A DNA stretch of 64,000 nucleotides from an uncultured Pelagibacteraceae bacterium (GTDB lineage Bacteria; Pseudomonadota; Alphaproteobacteria; Pelagibacterales; Pelagibacteraceae): the NCBI GenBank assembly GCA_902582345.1, contig CACHRU010000001.1, forward strand, positions 179,943 through 243,942. Reading direction: 5' to 3'. The position numbers and the translations under genes were made by a program. This document shows, in pieces, positions 19,894 to 29,638 of the stretch; the stretch's first letter is position 1, and each line of letters opens with the position of its first letter. The notes below the pieces were generated by a model, which saw only the letters and a program-made list of their open reading frames with translations, had not been told where the DNA came from and searched no databases.

Positions 19894-20754
19894 ATGAACC
19901 ACATAAATATTTTTATTCAATTAACCAGATTAAATAAACCAATAGGATATATGCTATTGTTTTGGCCGTGTAGTTGGGGTCTAGCTCTAGCATTTTTACT
20001 TAATAGGGATGAAATAAATTTTAAGTACTTTCTAGTTTTATTTTTTTTAGGCTCAGTTTTAATGAGAAGTGCTGGATGTATTATAAATGATATTGTAGAC
20101 AAAGATATCGACAAAAAAGTTAGAAGAACAAAAGATAGACCTCTTGCAGCAGACAAAATTTCAATCTTTCAATCTTTAATTTATTCAGGAATTTTATGCA
20201 GTTTAGCTTTCTTGATCTTAATACAATTTAACATGTTCACAATTATATTAGGACTCTTCTCAATGCTTTTGGCTTTTAGCTATCCTTTTATGAAAAGAAT
20301 AACTTATTGGCCGCAATTGTTTTTAGGCTTAACTTTTAACTGGGGGATTGTTATGGCCTGGACTTCAATGATTAATGGTGTTTCTCTTGAAGTATTTCTA
20401 CTTTACTTTGCAGCCATATTTTGGACATTGGGTTATGACACAATCTACGGGTTGCAAGACATTGTAGATGATGAAATTATTGGTATGAAATCAACCTCTA
20501 TCAAATTTAAAAAAAATCCTAAATTATTTGTATCTTGTTGTTACATCATTACATTAATCTTATTATGTGTCCTGTTTAAAGAATTTTTGGGCTCTAATTT
20601 TTTTAGTTTATTATTTTTCGTTTTTTTGTCATCTTTATTTTATCAAATATATGTTTTTAATTTAAAAATACCGAGTACTTGCTTGAGAGCTTTCAAAATA
20701 AATAATTTTTCAGGCATTTTACTATTTCTATCAATCATATCATTGGCATATTAA
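19894..20754 (+). CDS. ubiA: 4-hydroxybenzoate polyprenyltransferase
   Basis: Membrane prenyltransferase of ubiquinone synthesis. It is 286 aa with about eight helices. The first diphosphate motif is INDIVDKDIDKKVRRTKDRPLA and the second is GLQDIVDDEIIGMKST. N-terminal RLNKPIGYMLLFWPCSWGL is typical for UbiA. The stop overlaps the msbA start (TAATG), so it may share a transcript with the following lipid A genes. Confidence 0.95.
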   Translation: MNHINIFIQLTRLNKPIGYMLLFWPCSWGLALAFLLNRDEINFKYFLVLFFLGSVLMRSAGCIINDIVDKDIDKKVRRTKDRPLAADKISIFQSLIYSGILCSLAFLILIQFNMFTIILGLFSMLLAFSYPFMKRITYWPQLFLGLTFNWGIVMAWTSMINGVSLEVFLLYFAAIFWTLGYDTIYGLQDIVDDEIIGMKSTSIKFKKNPKLFVSCCYIITLILLCVLFKEFLGSNFFSLLFFVFLSSLFYQIYVFNLKIPSTCLRAFKINNFSGILLFLSIISLAY

Positions 20755-22496
20755 TGAAATTTGGTGAATTATATTCAATTGGAAAAAGATTATATCAAAA
20801 CTATATCAATAAATTTATTTTAAGAATTTTAATCGCATTATTTTTATCAGTTTTAGTAGCTGGCAGTACTTCAGCAATTGCCTGGTTACTCGATCCGGCT
20901 ATTAAAAAAATATTTATAGAGCAGGATAAGACTTATGCACTAATTATACCATTTGCTATAATTTTAGCTTTTTCTACAAAAGGTATTTCATTATATTTTG
21001 CAAGAACAAATATAATTAAAATAGGATATTGGATTTGTGGAAAATTGCAAAAACAAATGTCAAATACAATTCTTTTTTCTGATACTGAGACGATAGATAA
21101 AAAGCATTCTGGTAAATTCATTTCAAATTTTTTATATGACGCAACTCTTGTTCAGCAAGCTGTTAGCACAGTTGTATTAAATATTATGAAGGACAGTCTC
21201 ACATTAACAGCTTTGTTAATCGTTATGTTTTATCAAAATTGGAAATTAGCTTTATTTGCAATTATTATGATGCCTCTCGCTGCGTTCGTAGCAAAATCTC
21301 TTGGAAAAAGAATAGGAAAAGCTTCAACCGAAAGTACAGATTTGTCTGGCAAATTATCAACTTTTCTCTCAGAGATATTGAAAGGTTCAAAAATAATAAA
21401 AATTTATCAAAGTGAAAGATTTGAAGAGAAAAGAGCGGAGACAACTATTGATAACCTAAATAATAAATTTATTAAAATTTCTACAATTTTAATAAGAGCA
21501 ACACCCATTATGGAAACTCTTACTGGGATAATGATAGCAGGTTTTATATATTATTCTGGTATTTTGATTGCAAATGGGGAATTAGGAATAAACAACTTTT
21601 TCTCTTTTTTAACTGCAATGATGTTAGCTTATCAACCAATACGCTCGCTAGCCACTTTAAATATGACTATTAATCAGGGGGCTGCCGGGGCGAAAAGAGT
21701 TTTTAAAGTAATAGATGAAGAAATAAATATAAAAAATAAAGAGAATGCTTCTGAACTAAAACTAACTAATTCAGATATTGAATTTAAAAATGTTAATTTT
21801 AAATATAGCTCAACTAATGAAAAAGCTATCAAAGGGGTAAATTTTGGTATTAAAGGAGGTACCATGGCAGCTTTTGTGGGACATAGTGGAGCTGGAAAAA
21901 GTACAATTTTGAATTTAATTCCTAGATTTTATGATTGTCAGTTAGGTGAAATTCTAATTGATAAGCAAAATATATATGATGTTTCAATTGAGTCATTAAG
22001 AAAAAATATATCTCTAGTGAGTCAGGACATAGTTTTGTTTGATGATACCGTCAAATCAAACATTCTTTATGCTAACCCACAAGCATCCAACGAAGATCTT
22101 ATTAAAGCTTGTAAATTTGCTGCAGCTGATGATTTTATTTCAAATCTCCCCGACAAATACGAGACAATTATAGGTGAAAATGGATTAAGATTATCTGGTG
22201 GTCAAAAACAAAGAATTTCAATTGCCAGAGCTTTTTTAAAAAATTCGCCAATTATTCTTTTAGATGAAGCCACATCCGCGTTAGACTCTGAGTCTGAAAA
22301 CATGGTTCAGGAGGCTATTAAAAAATTAACAAAAAATAAGACTACATTAGTTATAGCACATAGACTTTCGACTATTTTAAATGCAGATAAAATTTTTATA
22401 ATGAAAAATGGTAAAGTTATCGATAATGGATCTCATGAAGAGTTAATGAAAAAAAGTCAAGAATATAAATCTTTATACAATAAACAATTAAATTAA
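20754..22496 (+). CDS. msbA: lipid A export ABC transporter (MsbA type)
   Basis: An ABC half-transporter of 580 aa with six N-terminal helices and a C-terminal ATPase. Walker A is VGHSGAGKST, the signature is RLSGGQKQRIS, Walker B is IILLDEATSALDSES, and the H-loop is LVIAHRLST. Followed by waaA, lpxK and an lpxL-type gene, it is best read as the lipid A-core flippase. A general multidrug exporter is the alternative. Confidence 0.9.
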   Translation: MKFGELYSIGKRLYQNYINKFILRILIALFLSVLVAGSTSAIAWLLDPAIKKIFIEQDKTYALIIPFAIILAFSTKGISLYFARTNIIKIGYWICGKLQKQMSNTILFSDTETIDKKHSGKFISNFLYDATLVQQAVSTVVLNIMKDSLTLTALLIVMFYQNWKLALFAIIMMPLAAFVAKSLGKRIGKASTESTDLSGKLSTFLSEILKGSKIIKIYQSERFEEKRAETTIDNLNNKFIKISTILIRATPIMETLTGIMIAGFIYYSGILIANGELGINNFFSFLTAMMLAYQPIRSLATLNMTINQGAAGAKRVFKVIDEEINIKNKENASELKLTNSDIEFKNVNFKYSSTNEKAIKGVNFGIKGGTMAAFVGHSGAGKSTILNLIPRFYDCQLGEILIDKQNIYDVSIESLRKNISLVSQDIVLFDDTVKSNILYANPQASNEDLIKACKFAAADDFISNLPDKYETIIGENGLRLSGGQKQRISIARAFLKNSPIILLDEATSALDSESENMVQEAIKKLTKNKTTLVIAHRLSTILNADKIFIMKNGKVIDNGSHEELMKKSQEYKSLYNKQLN

Positions 22497-22499
22497 AAA

Positions 22500-23744
22500 A
22501 TGCTTTTCTTTTACAGATTAATCACAATTTTTTTTTATCCTTTTTTAATATTTTATTTTTTTTTAAGAATTTTTTTTAAAAAAGAAAATCTTGATAGTTT
22601 TACTCAAAAGATTTTTTTTAGTAAAAAGATAAAAAATAACTCGAAAATAATCTGGTTTCATGGGGCGAGTATTGGAGAAGTGAAAAGTGTTTTTCCTTTA
22701 ATTAAATTTTATTTAGAGAATAAAAGCGAATTTAGTATTCTTATCACATCAACAACTTTAAGCTCAAAAAAAATTATTCAAAATGAATTTTCAAATAATG
22801 AAAGAATTATTCATAGATTTCTTCCAATTGATATAAATTTTTTAACTCGAAGATTTTTAAATAATTGGAACCCTGATATAATATTTTTTATCGACTCCGA
22901 AATATGGCCAAATTTTATTTCACAAATTAAAACGAAAAAAATTCCTTTAATAATCTTAAATGGGAGAATTACAGAAAAAACTTTTATGAGATGGAAAAAA
23001 TTTAAAAATTTTTGTAATGAGATTTTTAAATCCTTTGATCTCTGTATTGCTTCAAGTGAGGACTCAAAAAAAAAATTTGAAATGCTTGGCATTAAGAAAG
23101 TAGTTCATTATGGAAATCTTAAATTTATTTTTGATAAAAATTCTATAAGTAAAATTAAGTCTAGTATGAATTTAAAAAGAAAATGTTGGTTAGCTTCTAA
23201 TACACATGAAGGTGAAGAAGAATTATGTCTAAAAGTTCATGATCTAATTAAAATTAGATATCCTGACATATTAACAATAATAGTACCAAGGCATGTAAGC
23301 AGAGCAAAAAAATTACAATCACACCTAAAAAAAATAAATGACAATATTGAAATAATAAGTAATCAAAATTTTGATAACACTAAAGCAGAAATTTTAATAG
23401 TAGATGTTTTTGGTATTTTATCAAAATTTTATAGTAACTTAAAAAATGTATTTATTGGAAAGTCTATGCTCAAAGAACTAAGTAATGAAGGTGGTCAAAA
23501 TCCACTTGAGGCTATCCAGTTCGGATGTAAAGTGTATCATGGTCCTTATACTTATAATTTTCATGAAATTTATGATTTTTTAAAAAAAAATAATATGTCC
23601 AAGGAAATAAGTGACAGCAAAGATTTAGCTAACGAAATTATTCATAATTTTCAAAATTCTTCTACTGAACCATCTAAAGATATTTTAAAAATTGGAGAAA
23701 ATATTTTGGATAAAACCCTTAAGGAGATCGATAATTTTTTTTAA
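22500..23744 (+). CDS. waaA: 3-deoxy-D-manno-octulosonic acid (Kdo) transferase
   Basis: Attaches Kdo to lipid A precursor at the inner membrane. It is 414 aa. The N-terminal anchor is followed by IIWFHGASIGEVKSVFPLI (the GE motif with catalytic Glu), then WASNTHEGEEELCL-type and GGQNPLEAIQFG motifs for CMP-Kdo binding. It sits between msbA and lpxK. The Kdo donor is made by kdsB (47067). Confidence 0.93.
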   Translation: MLFFYRLITIFFYPFLIFYFFLRIFFKKENLDSFTQKIFFSKKIKNNSKIIWFHGASIGEVKSVFPLIKFYLENKSEFSILITSTTLSSKKIIQNEFSNNERIIHRFLPIDINFLTRRFLNNWNPDIIFFIDSEIWPNFISQIKTKKIPLIILNGRITEKTFMRWKKFKNFCNEIFKSFDLCIASSEDSKKKFEMLGIKKVVHYGNLKFIFDKNSISKIKSSMNLKRKCWLASNTHEGEEELCLKVHDLIKIRYPDILTIIVPRHVSRAKKLQSHLKKINDNIEIISNQNFDNTKAEILIVDVFGILSKFYSNLKNVFIGKSMLKELSNEGGQNPLEAIQFGCKVYHGPYTYNFHEIYDFLKKNNMSKEISDSKDLANEIIHNFQNSSTEPSKDILKIGENILDKTLKEIDNFF

Positions 23745-23745
23745 T

Positions 23746-24723
23746 ATGACTCTTTTAAAGCCTAAATTTTGGGATTCGAATGAAAAAAATTTATACAAAT
23801 TATTATTATTACCTTTTTCGCACCTTTTTAACTTAATAGTAATGATAAAAAAATTTTTTTCTAAAACTAAAAAATTTTCAATAAAAACTATATGCGTAGG
23901 TAATATTTATATAGGAGGAACGGGCAAAACACCTCTATGCATCGATTTATTAAAAGAATTTAAGGAAGAATTAAAGAATAATGCATTAGAAGCTGTAATA
24001 ATTAAAAAAGATTACAAGGATCAAATTGATGAGATAGACTTAATAAAAAGAAGTACAGGCTCGATAATAGTAGAAAAAAATAGAGTTAGAGCATTGAATA
24101 GAGCTGAGCGCGAAGGGTATAAACTTGCAATTATAGATGATGGGCTGCAAGATTATTCATTTTTTAAAAATGTCAAAATTGTATGTTTTAACGATAAATT
24201 GATAGGTAATGGCTCAACTCTTCCTGCAGGGCCTCTAAGAGAAAATATAAGCTCAATAAAGGATTATGATATAGTAATAATAAATACCTCTGAAATAAAT
24301 TCAAACACAGATTTTGAAAAAAAGTTAAAATTCATCAATCCGGAAATTGATATTTTTTATTCTTTCTATAAACCAGATAAAAAAAAAATAATTGACTTTG
24401 AGGGAAAGCGAATTAGTGCATTTGCTGGTATAGGTAATCCTGAAAATTTTTTTGAAATGTTAGAAAGGAATCATTTGAAAGTTGAAAAAAAATCAATTTT
24501 TCCCGATCACTTTAATTATAATAGTGACCAATTACAAAATATGATTAAATCTGCACAAAGTAGAGATCAGAAACTTCTGACTACAGAAAAAGATTATTCT
24601 AGACTACAAAATTTATTTCCTGGAAGTTTTATTCTCAAAGAGATAGATTTTATTCCCATAGAATTAGAGATTAAAGACAAAAAAAAATTTTTTAAAAAGA
24701 TTAAGGAAAAAATTTATTTATGA
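23746..24723 (+). CDS. lpxK: tetraacyldisaccharide 4'-kinase
   Basis: Phosphorylates the 4' position of lipid A disaccharide. It is 325 aa from ATG 23746. The ORF track begins inside waaA, but this ATG lies one base after the waaA stop and starts the family sequence (LLKPKFWD). The P-loop is VGNIYIGGTGKTP, and IIDDGLQDYSFFKN is the LpxK motif. It overlaps the next gene by 4 bp. Confidence 0.94.
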   Translation: MTLLKPKFWDSNEKNLYKLLLLPFSHLFNLIVMIKKFFSKTKKFSIKTICVGNIYIGGTGKTPLCIDLLKEFKEELKNNALEAVIIKKDYKDQIDEIDLIKRSTGSIIVEKNRVRALNRAEREGYKLAIIDDGLQDYSFFKNVKIVCFNDKLIGNGSTLPAGPLRENISSIKDYDIVIINTSEINSNTDFEKKLKFINPEIDIFYSFYKPDKKKIIDFEGKRISAFAGIGNPENFFEMLERNHLKVEKKSIFPDHFNYNSDQLQNMIKSAQSRDQKLLTTEKDYSRLQNLFPGSFILKEIDFIPIELEIKDKKKFFKKIKEKIYL

Positions 24724-25583
24724 AAAAAATTAAATACGTTTTTGAGGCTTTAGTAATATATTTTATTTTTTTTATTATCAAAATTATTGGTTTCAAATTA
24801 AGTAGAAAAATTTTTCCTACAATTTTTAAAAAGATCGGCCCTTTTTTCAAATCCGAAACAATAATTGATCAAAATATAGACAGAATTTCGAGAGGTCTGG
24901 CCTCTTACGATAAAGATAATATCAAAGATAAAATGTGGGAAAATTACGGAAATGTATTTATTGAGTATTTATTTTTATCAAAATTTAAAACCGATAATTC
25001 TCATATAAATATAAAGGGAAAACAATATATTGAAAAAATAATAAAGAATAATGAAACTACGATTTTTATTTCTGGCCATTTAGCAAATTTTGAGTTTATG
25101 TCGATGGAATTAACTAAAATGAAAATCAAATTAGCTACAATTTATAGACCTCTTAATAATTTTTTTTTAAATCCTTTTATGGAACATTTAAGAAAACAGT
25201 ATATTTGTAAAAATCAAATTAAGAAGGGAATACCTGGAATTAGACAAGCGGTTGAATACATAAATAAAAATTATTCAATAGCATTAATGGTAGATCAAAG
25301 AGTTAGTGAGGGTAAGCTTTTACCTTTTTTTGGAGAAGATGCCTGGACAACTACCTTGCCCGCACAACTTGCACTGAAATACAAATGCAATATTACTCCG
25401 ATTTCAATTTATAGAATTGATGATAAATTTGAAATGGAAATATTAAAACCCATTGAAGTAACTAACATAGAAAATAATGAGGAGAATAAAATAAAAATTT
25501 CATCGGAAATTAATAAAACAATTGAAATAATGATAAAAAAAGATCCTAGCCAGTGGATACTTACACATAATAGGTGGAAATAA
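24720..25583 (+). CDS. lpxL: lipid A acyltransferase (LpxL/HtrB family)
   Basis: Adds a secondary acyl chain to Kdo-lipid A. It is 287 aa. An N-terminal helix anchors it. The catalytic H-X4-(D/E) dyad is FISGHLANFEFM, and GIRQAVEYINKNYSIALMVDQRVSEG with PFFGEDAWTTTLPAQLAL matches the family. Whether it is the lauroyl or myristoyl enzyme cannot be told. It ends directly against the convergent DUF2093 gene. Confidence 0.9.
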   Translation: MKKIKYVFEALVIYFIFFIIKIIGFKLSRKIFPTIFKKIGPFFKSETIIDQNIDRISRGLASYDKDNIKDKMWENYGNVFIEYLFLSKFKTDNSHINIKGKQYIEKIIKNNETTIFISGHLANFEFMSMELTKMKIKLATIYRPLNNFFLNPFMEHLRKQYICKNQIKKGIPGIRQAVEYINKNYSIALMVDQRVSEGKLLPFFGEDAWTTTLPAQLALKYKCNITPISIYRIDDKFEMEILKPIEVTNIENNEENKIKISSEINKTIEIMIKKDPSQWILTHNRWK

Positions 25584-25787
25584 TTATTTTTTTATTTTAT
25601 TGATTTGATCAAATTTTATTTTGACTTCTCTGGGCGAGGCATAAGCTTCTTGTAAATCTACGCTCCAATAGGTTAATTTTTCTAGGGGTATTTTTTTTTC
25701 GGTGACTGCGCATTTTACGTAATCCCCAGCTTCTATTATTTCGAAGGAATTTGCTTTATATTTTAGTTTTGCAGCTTTATTATCCAT
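25584..25787 (-). CDS. DUF2093 domain protein
   Basis: A short protein, 67 aa from the ATG at 25787 (MDNKAAKLKY). The longer ORF-track start would run into purD and is rejected. EAGDYVKCAVTEKKIPLEKLTYWSVDLQEAYASP is the alphaproteobacterial DUF2093 signature. Function is unknown. Only 35 bp separate its start from the divergent purD start. Confidence 0.85.
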   Translation of the reverse strand: MDNKAAKLKYKANSFEIIEAGDYVKCAVTEKKIPLEKLTYWSVDLQEAYASPREVKIKFDQINKIKK

Positions 25788-25822
25788 GTATTTAATATTA
25801 CATTTAAAATTAATTTTTTCAT

Positions 25823-27088
25823 ATGAATATTGCAATAATTGGTAGTGGTGGCAGAGAACACGCTCTATGTGAGAAAATATCAAAGTCTAAAAGAGTTGAT
25901 AAACTTGTATGTATACCAGGTAACGGTGGTACTCAAGAGATAGCTCAAAATCTTCAAATTGATATTCGAAATTTCAAGCTATTGTTTGAACATATTAAAA
26001 GGTTAAAGATCGATCTTGTAATTATTGGACCAGAGGAACCGTTAGTTAATGGGATTGTCGATTTTTTAAGAAAAAAAAAGATTAAAGTATTTGGACCCAA
26101 TAAATTTGCTGCAAAATTAGAGGGATCAAAAATTTTTATGAAGAATATTTGTAAAAAAAACAATATTCCAACAGCTGGCTTTAAAGTTTGTAACACCACA
26201 AAAGACGTCAAAAAATTTATCAAAAATAATGAGTTTCCAATTGTTGCTAAAGCTGATGGACTTGCAGCTGGAAAAGGGGTCGTAATCTGTCAGAATGAAA
26301 AAAAATTAATTAAAGTGTCAAAAGAAATTTTTCAAGGAAAATTTAAAAGTTCAAAGAGATTAATATTAGAAGAATTTTTACAAGGTGAGGAGGCTAGCTA
26401 CTTTTTAATAATTGATAAAAAAAATTTTTCTTTTTTTGGTACCGCACAAGATCACAAAAGAGTTGGACATGGAGAGACTGGTCCTAACACCGGAGGAATG
26501 GGAGCTTATTCTCCAGCTCCGATCATTTCAAAATCAGTAGAAAAAAAAGTAATTGGAAAAATAATTAAACCTACTTTAAATTATTTTAGAAAAAAAAATA
26601 AACATTATACCGGATTTCTATATGCTGGTTTAATGATTAAAAATAATGAGCCATATTTAATAGAATACAATGTAAGAATGGGTGATCCAGAGTGCCAGGT
26701 AATTTTACCAAGAATAAAAAATGATTTAGCTCAAATATTATTTAATGCAGCAAATAATAATTTAAGCAGAAATAGAATACGATGGTTTAAAAATATTTGT
26801 ATGACAGTGGTTTTATGTTCTAAAGGTTATCCAGGCTCTTACAAAAAAAATGTGAAAATTGCAAATCTAGAAAAAAAGAGGAAAATTAAAAATATTCAAA
26901 TTATACACGCAGGCACACTTAAAATAAAAGATAATTTTTTTTCTAACGGTGGAAGAGTGCTTAATATAACTGGAATTGGAAAAAACATTAGAATATTAAA
27001 AAAACAAATTTATAAGTTTTTGAAACATTTAAATTGGAAAAATGGTTTTTATCGATCTGATATTGGTTGGAGGCTTTTGAACAAGTGA
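25823..27088 (+). CDS. purD: phosphoribosylamine-glycine ligase
   Basis: An ATP-grasp enzyme of purine synthesis joining phosphoribosylamine and glycine. It is 421 aa. IAIIGSGGREHALCEKI at the start, VAKADGLAAGKGVVIC (ATP-grasp), ILEEFLQGEEASYFLI, and EYNVRMGDPECQVILPR are diagnostic. Its last four bases, GTGA, contain the rsmD start. Confidence 0.97.
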   Translation: MNIAIIGSGGREHALCEKISKSKRVDKLVCIPGNGGTQEIAQNLQIDIRNFKLLFEHIKRLKIDLVIIGPEEPLVNGIVDFLRKKKIKVFGPNKFAAKLEGSKIFMKNICKKNNIPTAGFKVCNTTKDVKKFIKNNEFPIVAKADGLAAGKGVVICQNEKKLIKVSKEIFQGKFKSSKRLILEEFLQGEEASYFLIIDKKNFSFFGTAQDHKRVGHGETGPNTGGMGAYSPAPIISKSVEKKVIGKIIKPTLNYFRKKNKHYTGFLYAGLMIKNNEPYLIEYNVRMGDPECQVILPRIKNDLAQILFNAANNNLSRNRIRWFKNICMTVVLCSKGYPGSYKKNVKIANLEKKRKIKNIQIIHAGTLKIKDNFFSNGGRVLNITGIGKNIRILKKQIYKFLKHLNWKNGFYRSDIGWRLLNK

Positions 27089-27639
27089 GAATTATTTCTG
27101 GTCATCTTAAAGGGAAGTTCATTGAAAATCCTAGACTAGCAAACACTAGGCCTCTTAGAGATTTTGTGAAAGAAAATATTTTTAATTTAATTTTACACTC
27201 TAAGTTGGTCAATATGGATTTAGAAAATAAAAATATTTTAGATTTATATTCAGGAATGGGATCATTTGGTATTGAATGTATCTCAAGGGGAGCTAGAAAA
27301 GTTACATTTATAGAAAAGGATAAAAATTCTTTTAAATACTTAAATCAAAATATCAATGTGCTAAACTTAGAGGATAAATCTAAAGCAATAAATGAGGATG
27401 TCTCTATATTTTTAGAAGGTTATGGGGGTGAAAAGTTTGATTTAATTTTTTTAGATCCCCCTTATAAGAATAGGGATTATCTAAAAATATTTGATCTAAT
27501 TAAGAAAAAAAATTTATACAACCAAAATCATTTATTAATTTGTCATAGAGAGTTGAATGAACCTGAAATCAAATTAGATTTTAAAAAAACTTTAATTAAA
27601 AAATACGGCAGGTCAATAATTTATTTTTTAGTTTTTTAG
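27085..27639 (+). CDS. rsmD: 16S rRNA (guanine966-N2) methyltransferase
   Basis: Methylates G966 of 16S rRNA. The ORF track starts 18 bases upstream inside purD. The GTG at 27085 overlaps the purD stop (GTGA) and puts the start at (M)RIISGHLKGK, as in the family, giving 184 aa. SAM motif LDLYSGMGSFGIECISRGA and the catalytic DLIFLDPPYK are present. Its tail overlaps the convergent pgi by 12 bp. Confidence 0.93.
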   Translation: MRIISGHLKGKFIENPRLANTRPLRDFVKENIFNLILHSKLVNMDLENKNILDLYSGMGSFGIECISRGARKVTFIEKDKNSFKYLNQNINVLNLEDKSKAINEDVSIFLEGYGGEKFDLIFLDPPYKNRDYLKIFDLIKKKNLYNQNHLLICHRELNEPEIKLDFKKTLIKKYGRSIIYFLVF

Positions 27640-28833
27640 TAATTTATTTTGTGTGATTTGCTTAACTTTTTCTACAGCGGGTTGATCAAAAGGATTTATA
27701 TTCATGAGTTTTCCTACTAGGAAAGTCTCAACGATGAAATATGAAAATATTTCTCCAATACTACTCTCCTTAATATTTTTAAGTGTAATTTCTCTGTAAG
27801 GGATCTTGAGATCATTAAAATTTTGAATAAGTGCATTTTTTTGGGCTAAGATAATTTTATTAATACCCTTTTTTCTAAAAATCTTATCCTTTTTTTTGAA
27901 AAGGTTTTTAATTAATCTATTATCTGATTTTTCAAGACTTAGTATATAAAATACCTTATCTTTTGGTCCATCTAAATATAGTTGAAGCATGCTATGATGA
28001 TCTTTTGGCGCTACGGACAAAATTGGCATTAATCCTTTACCCTTTTTTCCTAAACTTTCTGAGATAAGTTGCTGACACCAATTTGCAAACTCGTTTAATT
28101 CAGGGGAATAACTTAAAAATACAACCGATCTGTAATTTTTTGTTAAATTAATTTTACTCAAGTCTAAAACATTTTGTCTAAGTAAAGATGAATTATTTTT
28201 TAAAAATTTTAAAATTTTTTTTTTAAAATCATTAACTTTTAGGCCCATTAGAAACGCAGGAATCATTCCAACTTCCGATAAAACTGAATATCTTCCTCCA
28301 ATATATCTTTTATGATCTATGACTAAAATTTTTCTTTCTTCTGCAAATAGTTTAAGGGAGTTTTTTTTATTTTCAGTTATTATTATCGAATTTGATTGTT
28401 TAAACACTCCTTTCTGAAAAGAGTTAACCAGGCTTAACGTCTCTAAAGTTTCTCCCGACTTTGAGATTATTATAAATAAACTTTTGTTAATTATTTTTTT
28501 ATTTGAAATTTCTTTGAGCTTATTAATCTCTAGATTGTTTAAAAAATATATATCTTTTTTAATTTTACTTTTAAGAAAACTGTAGATTGCCTCAGCACCT
28601 AATGTTGAGCCACCCATCCCAATAATGATTATAAATTTAAATTTCTTAAATTTGTTTAGGATTTTAGTATTAATTTTGTAATCTTTGTTAAAAGTTTGAA
28701 AAACATTTCTTTTTTTGTTTAAATCGAATTCTATCTCTTTAAGTAATCTGTTCAATTTTTTTTTTAAAGCACTGTCACCTATTTTAAAATCAGTTGAATT
28801 TAGATTTTTGAATTTACTTATTATATTTGCCAT
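27628..28833 (-). CDS. pgi: glucose-6-phosphate isomerase (short form)
   Basis: Interconverts glucose-6-P and fructose-6-P. At 401 aa it is shorter than E. coli Pgi (549). The SIS sugar-binding parts IIIGMGGSTLGAEAI and FIIISKSGETLETL, the family signature GGRYSVLSEVGMIPAFL and the end NINPFDQPAVEKVKQ are all present, so the core is complete. It shares one base with the lipoprotein gene upstream. Confidence 0.92.
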   Translation of the reverse strand: MANIISKFKNLNSTDFKIGDSALKKKLNRLLKEIEFDLNKKRNVFQTFNKDYKINTKILNKFKKFKFIIIIGMGGSTLGAEAIYSFLKSKIKKDIYFLNNLEINKLKEISNKKIINKSLFIIISKSGETLETLSLVNSFQKGVFKQSNSIIITENKKNSLKLFAEERKILVIDHKRYIGGRYSVLSEVGMIPAFLMGLKVNDFKKKILKFLKNNSSLLRQNVLDLSKINLTKNYRSVVFLSYSPELNEFANWCQQLISESLGKKGKGLMPILSVAPKDHHSMLQLYLDGPKDKVFYILSLEKSDNRLIKNLFKKKDKIFRKKGINKIILAQKNALIQNFNDLKIPYREITLKNIKESSIGEIFSYFIVETFLVGKLMNINPFDQPAVEKVKQITQNKLLKN

Positions 28834-29138
28834 TATCTTATCTTATCTAATATAGATTTTTCTGCAGAAGAAGCACTACCAGATGAGGATTTTTCTTTAT
28901 TAGTTTTAAGAATTTTATTTAAATTCTCATTTTCTTTTTGCTGGGTCATTGACCCAGGCTCAGGGATTTCTTTATAATCAGGGGGCACAGCCAAAGGCTC
29001 TTTTTTTTCAATTAAAAATTCATCTGTCGTATTCACTCTTTGGTTGGTCAAAATTCTTTTACTTTCCGATAATGAATTACAGGCAACCTGAGTTAAAAAA
29101 ATGAAAATTAAAAATGTTTTAATTAAAATTGATTTCAT
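28833..29138 (-). CDS. BamF-like outer-membrane lipoprotein (DUF3035)
   Basis: It is 101 aa. The signal peptide ends in a lipobox (FLTQVAC, acylated Cys about residue 19). The body contains TTDEFLIEKKEPLAVPPDYKEIPEPGS, the DEF...PL.VPPDY core of DUF3035, named BamF in Caulobacter where it belongs to the outer-membrane assembly complex. The rest is low-complexity. It overlaps lspA, the peptidase that would process its signal, by 4 bp. Identification is by motif. Confidence 0.75.
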   Translation of the reverse strand: MKSILIKTFLIFIFLTQVACNSLSESKRILTNQRVNTTDEFLIEKKEPLAVPPDYKEIPEPGSMTQQKENENLNKILKTNKEKSSSGSASSAEKSILDKIR

Positions 29139-29638
29139 GATTTTTTTACAATTTCTTTAATTAGTATTAATATAACACCTAAAGTTATAAAAATATCTGC
29201 AATGTTAAATGTAAACCAGTGATAAGAATTAAAATGGAAATCAATAAAATCAGGTACGGATAAATAAATCAACCTATCATAAAGGTTTCCAGCTGCACCG
29301 CCAAGAATAAGCGAGTAACATATTTTTTCATAACTTGAAGATTTATACATGAGGTAAAATATAAACATAATTATAGCCAAAATAAGAAATGAAATTAAAT
29401 GGTAATATAATCCCTCCTGTGAACTTAGGAGTCCGAAGCCAATACCAGTATTAAAGGTGAGGTCAAAATTCAAAAAATCAGTAATAATTATTAAATCCTT
29501 ATTTTCTAATAATTCAACTATCTTAATTTTCGAAATTCTATCAAAAATAAAAATTGTTAAAAATAATACACTAGCTGAAATATTTGATCTATTTAAAAAA
29601 AAGTTTTTTTTTCTCTCTATTCGTTCGTTAAGATCCAT
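29135..29638 (-). CDS. lspA: lipoprotein signal peptidase
   Basis: A membrane aspartic protease that cleaves prolipoproteins. ATG 29638 (MDLNERIERKK) overlaps the ileS stop by 11 bp and gives 167 aa. The ORF-track start at 29668 is inside ileS. Four helices and the catalytic pair GNLYDRLIY and FNIADIFITLG are present. It lies between ileS and a lipoprotein gene; ileS-lspA is a common pair. Confidence 0.94.
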   Translation of the reverse strand: MDLNERIERKKNFFLNRSNISASVLFLTIFIFDRISKIKIVELLENKDLIIITDFLNFDLTFNTGIGFGLLSSQEGLYYHLISFLILAIIMFIFYLMYKSSSYEKICYSLILGGAAGNLYDRLIYLSVPDFIDFHFNSYHWFTFNIADIFITLGVILILIKEIVKKS

